Assembly: GCA_037044905.1 (NCBI GenBank)
Contig: JBAOKB010000037.1
Coordinates: 62,001-126,000 of the forward strand
Reading direction: 5' to 3'
DNA from: Hortaea werneckii
Taxonomy: Eukaryota; Ascomycota; Dothideomycetes; Mycosphaerellales; Teratosphaeriaceae
DNA: 64,000 nucleotides
The notes beneath the pieces are model-generated. The model did not search any database and was not told where the DNA came from. It worked only from the letters and a program-made list of their open reading frames with translations. The first letter of the stretch is position 1; each line of letters begins with the position of its first letter. Position numbers and translations under genes: made by a program. This document shows positions 22,702-33,271 of this stretch, piece by piece.

Positions 22702-24412
22702 TCAAACCTGCTCCTTCAAATCCTTCTCATCCTTCTTCGGCGACGCCGCGGCCTTCTCAGCCAGTTCGTCGGAAGCCTCGTCCTGGCCCGGGTTCGCCAC
22801 CTCATACTGTAAGATCTTGATGAACTTGTAGAAGACAACAGCGATAATAGCACCGAGTCCTGGACCGACCCCTGGCGTGAAAGTCAGAATTCGAAAGAGT
22901 AGCAGTGCCCAGGGTAGGGCAGGAGCACTTACAGTAAATCCAGTGCTCGGAATCAAAGACGCCGCTCACGACACAGGGTCCGAAGGATCGCGCTGGGTTT
23001 AGCGACTGCGATGCGTTAGCCATGGTTTCAAGGGCGGTGGATGATCGGACGTACACCGCCAGTGTAATAGACTCCGATGAGTTCAGAAACGAAAAGCGCC
23101 AGACCGATGCCAACGGGAGCCATGAAGGTAGCCCTGTGCTTCTCCTTGGCCAGCATGAAGATGGTGAAGACCAACTCCGCAGTCAGGAGCGCCTCGATGA
23201 AGACACCTTGAACTCGAGAGGTCTCGGCAGACAACGTCGTACGGACGTTGAACTGTGTCGGGAACAAGATGCTGACGATATACGCCGAGAAGATGGCACC
23301 GGCGAGCTGAGCGCCTAGTAGGAGGAAGCCTCGGATAAGGTTCATATTCCTGACCATGATCATGGCCAAGGTCACGGCCTTACGCATCGTCAGCATACGA
23401 CATCATAGTAGGCAGAACGGCGTACTTACAGGGTTAAAGAGACCACCAGACACGCGAAAGAAGATCCAGACATTGACCATAAGCGAGAAGCCGAACGAGA
23501 GGGCGATGTAGGCCAAAACATTCGGCGAGAAACCATTTGCGGCATTAGTGGTAGTGTTGCTGCTATTCTTCGCTCCCGCATTGGCCACTTGCGTACCGGC
23601 AAAGGCGAAGAAGAGGAACATAGTTGTGCCCACGAACTCGGCAATCGTGGCGACAAAGTCTAGCGGACATCAGCAGTGGCCGGGCAACAGACTTGTGAGA
23701 TGAACTAACGGTTCTTGGCGTTGCTGTTCATCCACATGGTGAAGGGGAGTCGTAAAATTTCTTCCGGCGGTGTCATGCTCCGCGCTGTCGTTTCTCGCTT
23801 CTTGCGGGAGACTGCAGCGGCGGCGGCGTCCTCGTCATCTGACGAGTCGTCCCATTCTGAGCGATGCGGTCGTCGTGGAGGAGGCGGAGGAGGGCCAGGA
23901 GGTCCTGTTTCGATGGTCAGCCTTGGCGCTTCATACACCGTGCGAACTTCCTGTCACTCACCATCTGGCAATGTTGGGGGCGGCTGAGATGACATCTGAG
24001 GCCGGTAACGCCGGCTGTAGTAAGGCTCGTGATAATAGTCCTGGTAGTAGTAGTCGCTTGGAGGCCCTACTGGCACGCCTCTTTCGATGCCGCTGTAGTC
24101 GAACGACGTGCGCGCCCTGTGAGGATGTCTCTCGTCGTCCCAAATATACTCGCTTGGTGGAGGAGGAGGCGCCCATCGCATCACTTGTCTCGAAGGATGT
24201 CGCCGCGGTGGCGCCTGGCTCATTGATCTTTCACGTTCTGAACGGGAATCGTAATGCGCAGGAGTGGCCGGGGCTGCACGCGGCTCTAGGGGCTTAGGAG
24301 GAAGAAGGTCATTCTGGCTGTCATCCGAAGGTCGCATGACGGCCATCTCGTCGCTCGTCGATGGCTTTTCGGACAATGTCATGGGCAATACATCATTTTG
24401 GTCGTGAGACAT
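22702..24412 (-). CDS. Aquaporin (MIP family) with a long hydrophilic N-terminal extension
   Basis: 480 aa from six exons. Introns are 23905-23961, 23660-23709, 23379-23429, 23006-23054 and 22872-22932, all GT-AG. The MIP core starts near residue 218: AEFVGTTMFLFFAF, GGLFNP|AVTLAM (first NPA box, split by an intron), QLAGAIFSAYIV, EALLTAELVFTIFM and GGSLNPARSFGP (second NPA box, opened by an exon junction). Arg-Ser rather than Arg-Asp after the second NPA fits an orthodox water channel better than a glycerol facilitator. The roughly 215-residue N-terminus is rich in Pro, Tyr, Arg and acidic residues with a run of prolines. The C-terminus is Lys/Glu-rich and cytosolic. The frame is intact. The specificity is inferred. 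Confidence 0.88.
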
Positions 24413-25362
24413 TGTGTGAGATATCCACCGAGCTGCGAAGCCCGGAAACCTGTAGTTAGCTGAACACTGAAAGACTGAACAAAGGAGATGGCGAAGAATT
24501 GGAAACCGACAGTGACTTCAGTTTTCATACGTGATCAGAGACTACGAGTCAAGCAACCCCAGGTCAATTGGCCACTTACGTAGTTTGCAGCCATTTTCAA
24601 GCTGCTCCGCAGGGCAGCCTTCATCGCATGATCTTACTCTTGCCGGCCAATGTCCGCTGATCGGGATGGCTACGCAGGTAATAGAAAGGGCAAGACCGGG
24701 TAGACCTGTATACAATCCGACAAGTCGTGCACGTCCAGGGAAGGACCCAGATCAGATTGTTCAGGTACCGTGACTTAGCCGCTGGCAGGGCGGACAGCTC
24801 AGGAATGGATCCCAGCTTAGTGGATGACAAAGTGTTCTACGGCGTTTCATGTCGCCCACGAGGCGGACTGGCCGCATGCCGGCTCCTTTGCGCCCATTGC
24901 GATTGCGCAAGAAATGACAAGGCCCGTAGCTTTTGGTTCCAGGTGCGAAAAAAGGGTCTGCGTCGTGTTCGATGTGTCGCGATATTTGGAGACTCAAGGC
25001 GCGCCCGACTGCGCGTCGCAAACTCAGCCTCGGGTGTCTGTGACTCGCGCTCTTCGTATTCCTTGACAAGTCATCTTAAAAAGCTTTGCATGCATTCAGG
25101 GTGTCGCAAGGCTAGATCGTACTCTTGAGCACGAACGCGGCCGTGATAGGAGCGACTTTGATGCATGCTTACCTACTGTAGGTACAGAGGACATCGTTGA
25201 AGATGAGAGTGTGGACGTCCATTCGCTGACTAACCACCGGGACCTGGTCGTGCGTTCGGACAATGTTGTCATCGGCTATGTCCTCGTGCCTCTCGTGCAC
25301 ATCATAACTACCTAGGTACTACCTATATGTAAATCGTATGTGCAAGTGATCTGCATGAGACA
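24413..25362. promoter_or_regulatory. Divergent intergenic region, aquaporin / aldo-keto reductase
   Basis: A 950-bp region between divergent starts. It holds TACCTAC-T-GTAGGTA (25170-25184, inverted repeat with a 1-nt spacer) and TACCTAGGTA (25309-25318), the latter 45 bp before the reductase start. Confidence 0.45.
25309..25318. promoter_or_regulatory. TACCTAGGTA palindrome
   Basis: Second copy of the decamer found at 14232 and 32102. It lies 45 bp upstream of the reductase start codon, and a related 15-bp inverted repeat lies at 25170-25184. Confidence 0.4.
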
Positions 25363-26250
25363 ATGGCAGCAGCATCCGCCTCAAAACTTCCCCGGTTGAT
25401 CTATGGTACTGCCTGGAAGAAGGAGGGCACCACGGCACTGGTCAAACAGGCCATTGCCGCTGGCTTCAGAGGCGTCGACACCGCAGCGCAGCCGAAACAC
25501 TATCAAGAAGATCTCGTTGGCTTAGACATTCAAGATGCACTTCGAGAGACTGGGCTGAAGAGGCAAGATCTTTACCTTCAAACCAAATTCACATCTGTGT
25601 ACGGTCAAGACCCGACGAAGATGCCATATGATCCCAACACGAGCATAACAGATCAGGTCACTGCTTCTGTCGCATCTTCTTTGCGCAACCTCGGCCCCGC
25701 GGAAGGAGGAGCACATCACTCAAGCTATATTGACTGCTTTGTGCTACATTCTCCATTTCCATCGTCAAGCCAGACCGAAGAAGCATGGCGCGCAATGGAG
25801 ACTCATGTGCCCAACTCTGTACGCACACTGGGCATCTCAAACATCTACAGTATCTCGGCCCTTGAGGAGCTTTACAAATTTGCTTCGATCAAGCCCTCCG
25901 TAGTCCAGAACCGATTCTTCCGCGACACAGGCTATGACCAAGAAGTCCGAGAGTTCTGCGCGGAGAAAGATATGACCTACCAGAGTTTCTGGACCTTGAC
26001 TGCAAATCCTCACTTGCTGACGTCGGAGCCAACGCGCGAGCTTGCCAAAGCTGTCGGCGTAAGTCTACCTGTAGCGCTGTATGGGCACGTGCTTGGCCTG
26101 GGCAAAGTAAGTGTGCTGGACGGCACGACAAATGCAGAACGCATGCATGAAGACCTTGCAGGTATTGAAAGGATAAGCGAATGGCAGTTGGCACATGCAT
26201 CGGAGTGGTCTCAACTACAGGGTGCGTTCGATACATTCCTAGCAGCTTGA
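25363..26250 (+). CDS. Aldo/keto reductase family oxidoreductase
   Basis: Intact single-exon gene, 295 aa. It is an NAD(P)H-dependent (beta/alpha)8-barrel reductase. The catalytic tetrad is visible in order: Asp in FRGVDTAAQ, Tyr in KHYQEDLVG, Lys in LQTKFT and His in FVLHSPF. TLGISNIYSISALEEL and SVVQNRFF follow the usual barrel strands. The C-terminal cofactor region is shorter and less canonical than in typical members, with LAKAVGVSLPVALYGHVLGLG in place of the longer loop, so cofactor binding may differ. It resembles small fungal aldo/keto reductases of unknown substrate. No signal peptide is seen. Confidence 0.88.
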   Translation: MAAASASKLPRLIYGTAWKKEGTTALVKQAIAAGFRGVDTAAQPKHYQEDLVGLDIQDALRETGLKRQDLYLQTKFTSVYGQDPTKMPYDPNTSITDQVTASVASSLRNLGPAEGGAHHSSYIDCFVLHSPFPSSSQTEEAWRAMETHVPNSVRTLGISNIYSISALEELYKFASIKPSVVQNRFFRDTGYDQEVREFCAEKDMTYQSFWTLTANPHLLTSEPTRELAKAVGVSLPVALYGHVLGLGKVSVLDGTTNAERMHEDLAGIERISEWQLAHASEWSQLQGAFDTFLAA

Positions 26251-26492
26251 GCTTGACCAGTGATCCGACACCCTGGACACTTGGATAATGCACACAGGGC
26301 AGCTTCTTGGACACAGTGAATACACTTCCGAAGCGAATGTGTTCTCTGTCCTGATGCTTCTCCGGAGGGTCCTTCGAAGACCAAGCATAGATGCAGGTGA
26401 ATGACATTGTTCCATGGAGGATCCAATGCGTCCTGATGCCCGAGCCGATAGATGAATCTGATTCGCAAGAAGAACCAGACGAACAAAGGAAT

Positions 26493-26673
26493 TCAAGACG
26501 AGGGCTTCTGCTTGCACTGGTCGCACTGCTTGCACTTATTCAACAGTTCTGGACGGTCTTCGCAACACCTGAGGATGTGAGCTTGATGACTCAACGTAAT
26601 AAATGGGTCTCGTCAGATACCAGCGAGCTTTCCAATGGACAGAATGGGAGAGGGAAGAGCACAGGCAATGCAT
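26493..26673 (-). CDS. Candidate Cys-rich microprotein (42 aa, one intron)
   Basis: The start at 26673 opens MHCLCSS. A 52-nt intron (26569-26620, GTATCT...CTCAG) joins it to an exon ending at TGA 26493-26495. The product has seven cysteines in 42 residues, arranged CxC, CC, CxxCxxC, with a basic tail. No family is recognised. Support comes only from the splice fit and the dense CKQCDQCKQ cluster. It could be a small zinc-binding protein or a chance reading. It lies between the aldo/keto reductase and the secreted Cys-rich gene. Confidence 0.3.
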
Positions 26674-26972
26674 TAAGACCAAACAGCCCTATCCTCACGC
26701 GGCGAGGCCCGACGGACCTTGCCGGTTTCAGGGTGTCGGAAATTTGAATGCGACAAAGGCCCAAGATCGCAGGGTAATATACTTGTGACGCTTCCACGTC
26801 GAATGTGGTCTAGAAGACGTGTGCGACATGTGTACCTCAGGTATTGTGCCAGGTCTGTAAGTATAATAAGTCGCTTTGGTCATTGATACCGTGTTGGTGA
26901 CAATTATCCTTTTTACTTCTAGTCAAAAGCTTTCCACCATCCCATTGTTTTCGTGCGAGCCTGTCATTCAAC

Positions 26973-27478
26973 ATGCACTCCGCCTCCATCTTCAGCATTG
27001 CGCTCGCGCTGGCGTGTGGCGTTCACGCTACGCTTGACCCTGCTCTGAGCAACTCCAAGAACAGATGCCCGACATCCTACAACTGGTATGCAGCTGACTC
27101 TCATAAGCCACCGCCGTCGAAAATGTACTAAATGTTACCAGCGATGCTGCGAAAGTGTCCAAGGCCATCCAGGCCGCTGAATGTTCTCACAACACTCGCA
27201 CGAGCGACACGCAGACTTTCGCTGTGTTCGAGACCGACCACCAGTACGACTCTGCGCATGGCGCACCGTACGGGACTTGCTCGGCTTATACATGCTCGCC
27301 GCCGGATACGCCCAGTGACATGGAAGATAAGGAAGACTGCTGGACTTTCTTCTGGGTCGAGGATCATGGCAAGGCGTCGGGTGTTGGCACTGGCTGTATC
27401 AGAGACCCGAATACGGGGGAATGCGGGTGCGAAAACAGCGATGGAGAGTTCATTGCTGGTAGTGATAGCTGTTCGTAA
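26973..27478 (+). CDS. Secreted small cysteine-rich protein (149 aa)
   Basis: Exons 26973-27085 and 27142-27478 flank a 56-nt intron (GTATGC...ACCAG, with an ACTAAAT branch site). The N-terminus MHSASIFSIALALACGVHAT is a clear signal peptide. The mature chain has about ten cysteines (RCPTSYNC, AAEC, GTCSAYTC, DCW, GTGC, GECGCEN, DSCS), consistent with several disulphides, and is acidic. It has no recognised enzymatic domain. Size, secretion and cysteine content match the profile of fungal effector-like or surface proteins, but this is inference. A TATAATA at 26862-26868 lies 105 bp upstream. The two frames join exactly through the intron. Confidence 0.75.
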
Positions 27479-27781
27479 TCTGCAATGAGCGACCGGAGAT
27501 CGTGTGGTCAAGTCAACTACAACGCGCTCCCGTTGTGCATCCACATTGTGTTGATGAATGAGAACAAAGGTTATCCCAAAGACGTGATAGAGTTGAACAA
27601 AGTCTATCTCAAGGCGAACGAGACACAATACCCTTGTGCAAAAATTGCTATGCCTGCTTTTATGACGGCAACTCCTCTTCTATATCGTTCTGTACTTTTG
27701 CTTCACGATTAGAAAAGGTCTGTCCAAATCAAACCTCGCAACATCAAACCCTGCCAGACTACAGCCCGCGTAAAATCCACC
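27479..27781. other. Short intergenic region
   Basis: A 303-bp stretch between the secreted protein gene and the AN1 gene. Nothing recognisable except the AN1 start context CCACCATGCC at its end. Confidence 0.5.
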
Positions 27782-28003
27782 ATGCCGAACAAGGCACCCG
27801 CATGCTCTTTCACGGGATGCAAGAAACCCTCCCAACGCATCTTCGGCGACTGCAGCGCTTGCACAAGCAAATTTTGCGCTGGTCATCGCATTCCAGAAGA
27901 CCACAGCTGCACGTCGCTGCAGACGATCAAAGATCAGGCCAAAGCTAGCAACACGGCTAAGCTTGAGAGCGAAAAGACTAGCCCGGTCAGGAATGTGATT
28001 TGA
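27782..28003 (+). CDS. AN1-type zinc finger microprotein (73 aa)
   Basis: Single exon with a good start context. The chain is essentially one AN1 finger: C-x5-C at ACSFTGCKK, then CSACTSKFCAGHRIPEDHSC, which gives C-x2-C, C-x2-H and H-x-C ligands for two zinc ions in the AN1 order. A short Lys/Ala/Glu-rich helix follows. AN1 proteins act in stress responses and ubiquitin/proteasome handling; stand-alone 70-80-residue forms are known in filamentous fungi, but their specific role is unclear. There is no partner A20 domain. The frame is intact. Confidence 0.88.
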   Translation: MPNKAPACSFTGCKKPSQRIFGDCSACTSKFCAGHRIPEDHSCTSLQTIKDQAKASNTAKLESEKTSPVRNVI

Positions 28004-28199
28004 AGAGTGAAAGACGGGAGATTGGCATGCTTCTTCAGTCGGAAGAAAGTACCAAATTGATGTCTGAGAGCCGAGAGACAGATGTGAGAGAAATAGATGC
28101 AGTAGCTCTAGCAGGTATGGATGGTCCGCTTTCCAGTCCATGTAAATTCCAAACAGACTTTCATGATACGTTTTAGTTCACATATATTCTCCGCCTGAC

Positions 28200-28835
28200 T
28201 TACTGGATCTCGCTACTCTGGACCACAGTAGCGAAAGCATCAGCAAGCTCATGCATGACCATCTTCGTGACATCGTTGCCGCTGGCGCCTGGGATATCCC
28301 GATCTCCCACACAGTCCTCGGCGATGAGGACGTCGTACCCTAACCGAGCGGCATCTCTCGCTGTCGTCGAGACGCACACATGGGCCTTGAATTGTTAGCC
28401 TGGAAGCTGATCTTGTGGCTTGACCGTAATGTGTCCACGTACCATGTATCCGGTGAGTACAACCTTCAACCCGCCAATCCCCCTCAGATACGTATGCAAC
28501 TCCGTGTCCGCAAAAGCACTCGGATGAATCTTGCGGATGACCTTCTCGCCCTCCAATGGCTTCAGCTCATCGTATTCCTCCGCCAGCTTCGAGCCGGGCG
28601 TGAAGACCGGTGTACCTTGGGGGGTATCATGGACAATATGCACGATCTTCCCCTCGCCTTCTCTGTACTTCTTCAATAGCGCCGCAATAGCCTTCCTCGT
28701 CTCCGGCGCATTGGAGACTTTCAGCTTGCCTTCGGCATACTCGTTCTGGGCGTCGATGATGACAAGGGCGCTGTTGTCCGGCGAGGCGGTGGAACGGGGG
28801 GCGCCCAGGATCTCACGGAAGGATTGGACGGCCAT
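28200..28835 (-). CDS. Isochorismatase-family cysteine hydrolase
   Basis: 192 aa from exons 28443-28835 and 28200-28385, with a 57-nt intron (GTACGT...TTCAAG). The N-terminus has SALVIIDAQNEY, which carries the catalytic Asp. KIVHIVHD follows, then VVLTGYM|AHVCVSTTARDAA across the splice, with the nucleophilic Cys. The end DVLIAEDCVGDRDIPG is typical of the family. Members hydrolyse amide or vinyl-ether bonds (isochorismate, nicotinamide, N-carbamoyl substrates). Which substrate applies cannot be read from the sequence. The frame is intact. It is the first of a run of minus-strand genes up to 34808. Confidence 0.87.
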
Positions 28836-29290
28836 GGTGATGGAAGGCTAACGTGGTGAATAGAATGTGGACAAGTTGGATGAACCTACCTTTGTTTGAA
28901 ATGAAGATCGTTTTTGGGGAGGATGGGACCATGTCTACACTTGTCTCCTATGTCATGTATGTGTATAGCGGGGTTCGAGACGTCAAGGGTTCGGGAGATG
29001 TCCTCCATATTCCCGGCGGACCTAGGCTCGTCCCAGCGCGGAAATGTTTCCGCTTTGGGCCTTGAACGAGAGCATTTTGTGGTGGCCATTCGATGAGTAC
29101 GAAAAATGGAAAGTCACTACCCCGGAAGTGCCAACTTTGCTCCGCTCTACTATGGCAGCGGTTCAGGCAATTCGGCTTTCACCGATTTGCTAGACAGAGA
29201 AGTGGGAAACAAAGAGATGCGATTGCGGAGACAAAGATATACACATCGCATTGTCTGCGTTAATCGAAAGGAAGAATAGATCACGTAGTA
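28836..29290. other. Intergenic region
   Basis: A 455-bp region between the hydrolase start and the SRR1-like stop. It should contain the hydrolase promoter; no other signal is seen. Confidence 0.45.
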
Positions 29291-30091
29291 CTAGTCCTCT
29301 CCGTCTAAGTGCTTCCAATAAAGATCCAAGCCCTCAAAAATCAGTGGCTCCTCCTCAAAGACGGGAAAATGACATGATGCTCTCGTCCGGCCGAAGTTTA
29401 GCGCCTTTTCTACTGCAGAGGCAGGTAGATCTGCAACTTTTGACTCTGCCATCTGCCTTTCAGGCTGGGTGTGGTTCTTCGAGAGCTCGATCCAGCGCTT
29501 CGCCGAAGATCCAATGTAGAAATTCGGGTCGGTGCTAAACAGGCTTTGCATGCCATTGAAGTCAAAGTCCATAAAAGGCTCGAAGATGAATGTGGAAGGG
29601 CCTAGGTGTTCGTGTATAGGACCGAGTGCTTTTGAGTGCGCACTAGATTGGTGTTCAATGACTTGGATGCCAATGGAAGCGAGGTAAGCCTGGTCAGATT
29701 CAGTGAACTGAGGCTCTTGCGCAAAACACTGTATTTGGCCTTCTCCGTCTTGCTGCAGATGCTTTACTATGTCCACAAAGGCTACAAACTGCATCAGACT
29801 GCGTTGCCGGCTCTGCCAGTTGTCTCTGCTGAAGCTGCCGACAGCCAAGCACAGTGCTCTTTCGATCTGCCATCCCTCGTCAGGACGTTTCTTGTCCATT
29901 ATTCGGCGCACTTCTTGACGGCAGCTGCTATTTTGCCAGGCTCTCGTCTTCTTTTGCATATCATCAGCGATTTCTCTGACGCCATGGTTGCGTAAAGGCG
30001 GATTGTCTCTCTGAGCGGAGGTCTGGGGATTGGCTGGACCCTTCCCCCTTCCCTTACCCCTGCCAATCACTGTCCAGGTATCCTCCGCCAT
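29291..30091 (-). CDS. SRR1-like domain protein
   Basis: 266 aa from the preferred Met at 30091 (MAEDTWTVIGRGKGRGKG); a longer start at 30154 exists but lacks support. A Gly/Lys/Arg-rich N-terminus precedes the domain. The SRR1 pattern is seen as ALCLAVGSFSRDN, a helix with QFVAFVDIV, CFAQEPQFTESDQAYLASIG, IQVIEH and STFIFEPF, matching the strand-helix order of this family. SRR1 is linked to light and clock signalling in plants and to haem regulation in budding yeast; the role in this fungus is not known. The single exon is intact. Confidence 0.72.
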   Translation of the reverse strand: MAEDTWTVIGRGKGRGKGPANPQTSAQRDNPPLRNHGVREIADDMQKKTRAWQNSSCRQEVRRIMDKKRPDEGWQIERALCLAVGSFSRDNWQSRQRSLMQFVAFVDIVKHLQQDGEGQIQCFAQEPQFTESDQAYLASIGIQVIEHQSSAHSKALGPIHEHLGPSTFIFEPFMDFDFNGMQSLFSTDPNFYIGSSAKRWIELSKNHTQPERQMAESKVADLPASAVEKALNFGRTRASCHFPVFEEEPLIFEGLDLYWKHLDGED

Positions 30092-30926
30092 GTAAAAGAA
30101 TGGTATGCGTTTATATCCTTCTACCTCTTTCAGTGAGCACAGAGTATCTGGCACAAGGCCGTATCTATTCTTCCGGCCTGGCAGAAAGAAGGATTGCTTC
30201 TTCTCTGAGTATATTTTTATCGTGCCTAGGCCGTTGAGCTCACTTCAACGCGTCGATGCCTACCTATTCGATGAGAAGCCATAAGTGGCTATGAGAGAAA
30301 GGGTCGTCACGCATGTCACGCAATGAGGATCAGCTTGGAAGTGAGAAGTGATGTTCTGCCAGAAAGCTCCATACCGAGGTTCTCCCATTAGCGTGTTCTC
30401 TTCGCGTAGACCATAGACTTCACCCTTCGTCTTAACGTCATGGATCAGCAACCTGTGGTATCCTCCAGACTCCCTACTTCTCCCGTTTACTCCTTTATCT
30501 TCTATGCGGATCTGGAAAATTTAGACGTATGAGACGAATCTATGATTTGGAGCCATAAACGCCCATGGTCGTCAATGATCTGAATTTTAATCGACTGTCT
30601 ATGGCAATGTAAAGCCCTTTGGTGTACCCATCGTCATTTAATCGAATGAGGATAACATTCTGCTGATACTGCTCCTCTGAAAGTCGTTCCGACCCGTATC
30701 GCTATTGATGCAAAATATCAAAAGAATTCCTCGATTCACGCTTCCACCATTGCGCATGATTATCCCAAAAAGAAAACGCCTTAACTCCTCCGTATCAAGC
30801 AGGTTGTGGTGTTACAAATGTGCAGCATTATTTCGTTTTTACCCAGAAGTCTGACTGTCGGAGAAATCGCATCGCATCTCATCGCCAGTCTCTGCTCCAG
30901 CCATATGCATTCTCCTCTTGCGCGCC
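30092..30926. other. Intergenic region
   Basis: An 835-bp region with no recognisable gene. Part of it may be the 3' end of the next gene if that gene's frame is broken near its stop (see 30927-31760). Confidence 0.45.
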
Positions 30927-31760
30927 TCAGCGGCCGCGCGCTTGACCGTCAACATCATTCATGATGAGGATGTTGCCGAATTCCAGCAGGGCGGCTTGAG
31001 CGAGAACATCCAGTGGACTTTGCGAGTTGCCACTACTACCGTTCTCCGCCGCATGAGAAGGCCCATTGTTGACCTGATTTCCTGCTTCGCCGTCTGGGAA
31101 AGAACTCTCGTTGCCGAGAATCAAACGATCCTCGTTCCGGCTGGTCATGGTGTCGAATACCTCTTGATCAGAGCATCCAGTCAGCTCACGGAGCTTTTGT
31201 GTCTCGGGGAGAGCGAGGATGAAGCCCAGAAAGGCCTCACTGACGACTGTCTGCGCATCATGGGGCAGTTCATGGCGCTCAGCCATCAGAAGTTCGATTT
31301 TCTCAACCCCCATGACCCTGAGCTCGAGCGCGGTGAGATTCTCGGCCAAGTCATCTATGTCCTCGTCCGCACGCCCGTAAGCATCCTCCCAACGCTCAAT
31401 TGCAGTCCACATCCTCAGGCGGCCGTTGTGGGTATTTGTGTTGGCATTTGCAGCGGTACGCACAGCAGCACATAACTCCTCTTTCACCTGGCGCAAGTCC
31501 ACAATGCTTCTCATGATGTCCGGCAGTTGACTGTTCCTTTCGACTTTGAATTGGGAGGTGCAGTACGCAAACTGCGGATCGTGAGCTATGGTCTCGCGAA
31601 CGTGAGAGTGGATGCGGTAGTAGCGAATGCCGAGCTCCTTGAACTCGTGCTGCAGCGTTGTCAAGTTTCCTGTCAGGCTCTTGGTCATACCTTGCTGGCA
31701 TTCTAGTTTGTCGTTCATGAAGGCTAGGTCGACCTTGCCATCAGCGGTATGCGAACCCAT
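30927..31760 (-). CDS. Hypothetical protein, helical
   Basis: 277 aa, not recognised. The chain is mostly predicted helical and polar (for example IMRSIVDLRQVKEELCAAV and DIDDLAENLTALELRV), without a signal peptide or membrane segment. A Ser/Asn-rich linker comes before the C-terminus. Length, codon use and lack of internal stops favour a real gene. The last codons read GQARGR then TGA. A neighbouring frame continues with VKRAAAEARKRRMHMAG and ends at about 30839, which could be the true basic C-terminus if there is an indel near 30960. This is possible, given the indels elsewhere, but unproven. Confidence 0.5.
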   Translation of the reverse strand: MGSHTADGKVDLAFMNDKLECQQGMTKSLTGNLTTLQHEFKELGIRYYRIHSHVRETIAHDPQFAYCTSQFKVERNSQLPDIMRSIVDLRQVKEELCAAVRTAANANTNTHNGRLRMWTAIERWEDAYGRADEDIDDLAENLTALELRVMGVEKIELLMAERHELPHDAQTVVSEAFLGFILALPETQKLRELTGCSDQEVFDTMTSRNEDRLILGNESSFPDGEAGNQVNNGPSHAAENGSSGNSQSPLDVLAQAALLEFGNILIMNDVDGQARGR

Positions 31761-33271
31761 GTTGTAGGCGGGAAGTCGTTAATGATTTGATAATTGATGG
31801 AGTGGGCTGTGACTCGCGCGTTCTGAGGTTGTAACTTGTAACAACTACGACTCCAGTGGCGAAGACGTAATTGTTGGCAGAAAGCGCGTCGTTGATCAGA
31901 GAGTTGACTTCGGACTCACACTTCTACGTTCTCACATAAATACTTGTGAAGGTAAGCGATGCGTTCAGTCTCAAAAGCACACAATAGCATTGTTCATAGA
32001 TTCCCATGGAGCGAAGACTCAAAGAAAGCCGTTGTTCCTGCAAGACATTGTTGGCCACAGCCGAGAAGTCAAGGAATTCCAGACTTGATGGCCTCGGAAC
32101 CTACCTAGGTATATTTTCTACACCAACTCGCTTTAACTTACCACGTATTTCTTTAGCTGCTTAATAGCCCTTTGGAAGCAAGTGTCCCGGTCTACGGTTT
32201 GCAAAGCTGGCATCTCAGAGAGGGCAAGAACAATACTGGAGGAAACCTGAGTAGACGGCTACCGAAGATCCACAATTGGCGAATGGAGATTTTCATGACT
32301 GCCATTTGGCTGCAATTTGGGGAAAGGGTCTCTCACAGTTTTTTGATACGGGGGTAAACACAATATAGTCCGTTGTTACAGCATCTTTGAAGGCACAACA
32401 TCCACAAAATCGCGCCTAACAAAGGCTCTGTAAACAATACTATTGTGTGATCTTCCCTCCTTCAGCAGGCTCTGCTTCAACCCATTGTTCAACACTGTCC
32501 TTTGTCCCAATAACCATGTCTATACTTCCTAGGCTCATAAGTTGCTGCCATGCTCTCATTGTAGCATTTGACATAGATTTGGCAATCAAAGATCAAGCGT
32601 GGGGCATTCTTTTGGCCGGCCGGAAGAATAGCTTACAGCTTGAAATTAAACGCCATAAACCGACTTGACCGTCTTTACATGCCGGCATTCTCGTCGACAA
32701 TGCAGCACCCATCTTCTATGACTTGCGTGTCATCCGAAAGAGGAGGTACAGGCTCTTCTTCTACGTCGGCAGCTTCGGGAAAGGTCCTTGTGAGGGCTGT
32801 GAACTCTGAGGTCGATAGCCTCATCAGTAGCATGGGTCCAAGAGTTGTATCCTATGCCGCGCATTGCGAAGCCAATGGCTTACCTCGTGTTAAGCTGTAT
32901 GATCTGGTGAGAGAATGCCCTCCGCTTAGGATCAAAAAAGCTGCGGCGGCAACACTAAAGTGTTCCGACTATGATTTAACTGGAGAAGACGGCGGACGAG
33001 AAAGGTCAAGAGAAGCTTGGGTTGCATGACATCAGGAAGAATCTATCGGTTGATTCGAAAGATCCCTGAGAAGCTAGGCCAACTAATTGAGAGTGATCAG
33101 TCTGCTTCTGGAATCCCTTAGATGTATTTGTAGGAAGCAAAACCATTCATCGACCGTAACTTTTTCTTTCTAGCTAGAGTGCTAGCCTTAAGCCTCCCAT
33201 CCGACTCATTATCCAATGTGATGCACTGTGCCACGACTTGGCCTTTGGGTATCCAACATAACTTCCGCAAG
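31761..33271. other. Intergenic region with a TACCTAGGTA site
   Basis: A 1.5-kb stretch. Short open frames such as 32640-33029 (+) have no recognisable domain. The decamer palindrome lies at 32102-32111. Confidence 0.45.
32102..32111. promoter_or_regulatory. TACCTAGGTA palindrome
   Basis: Third perfect copy of the decamer in the window, about 340 bp upstream of the minus-strand gene that starts at 31760. Confidence 0.4.
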
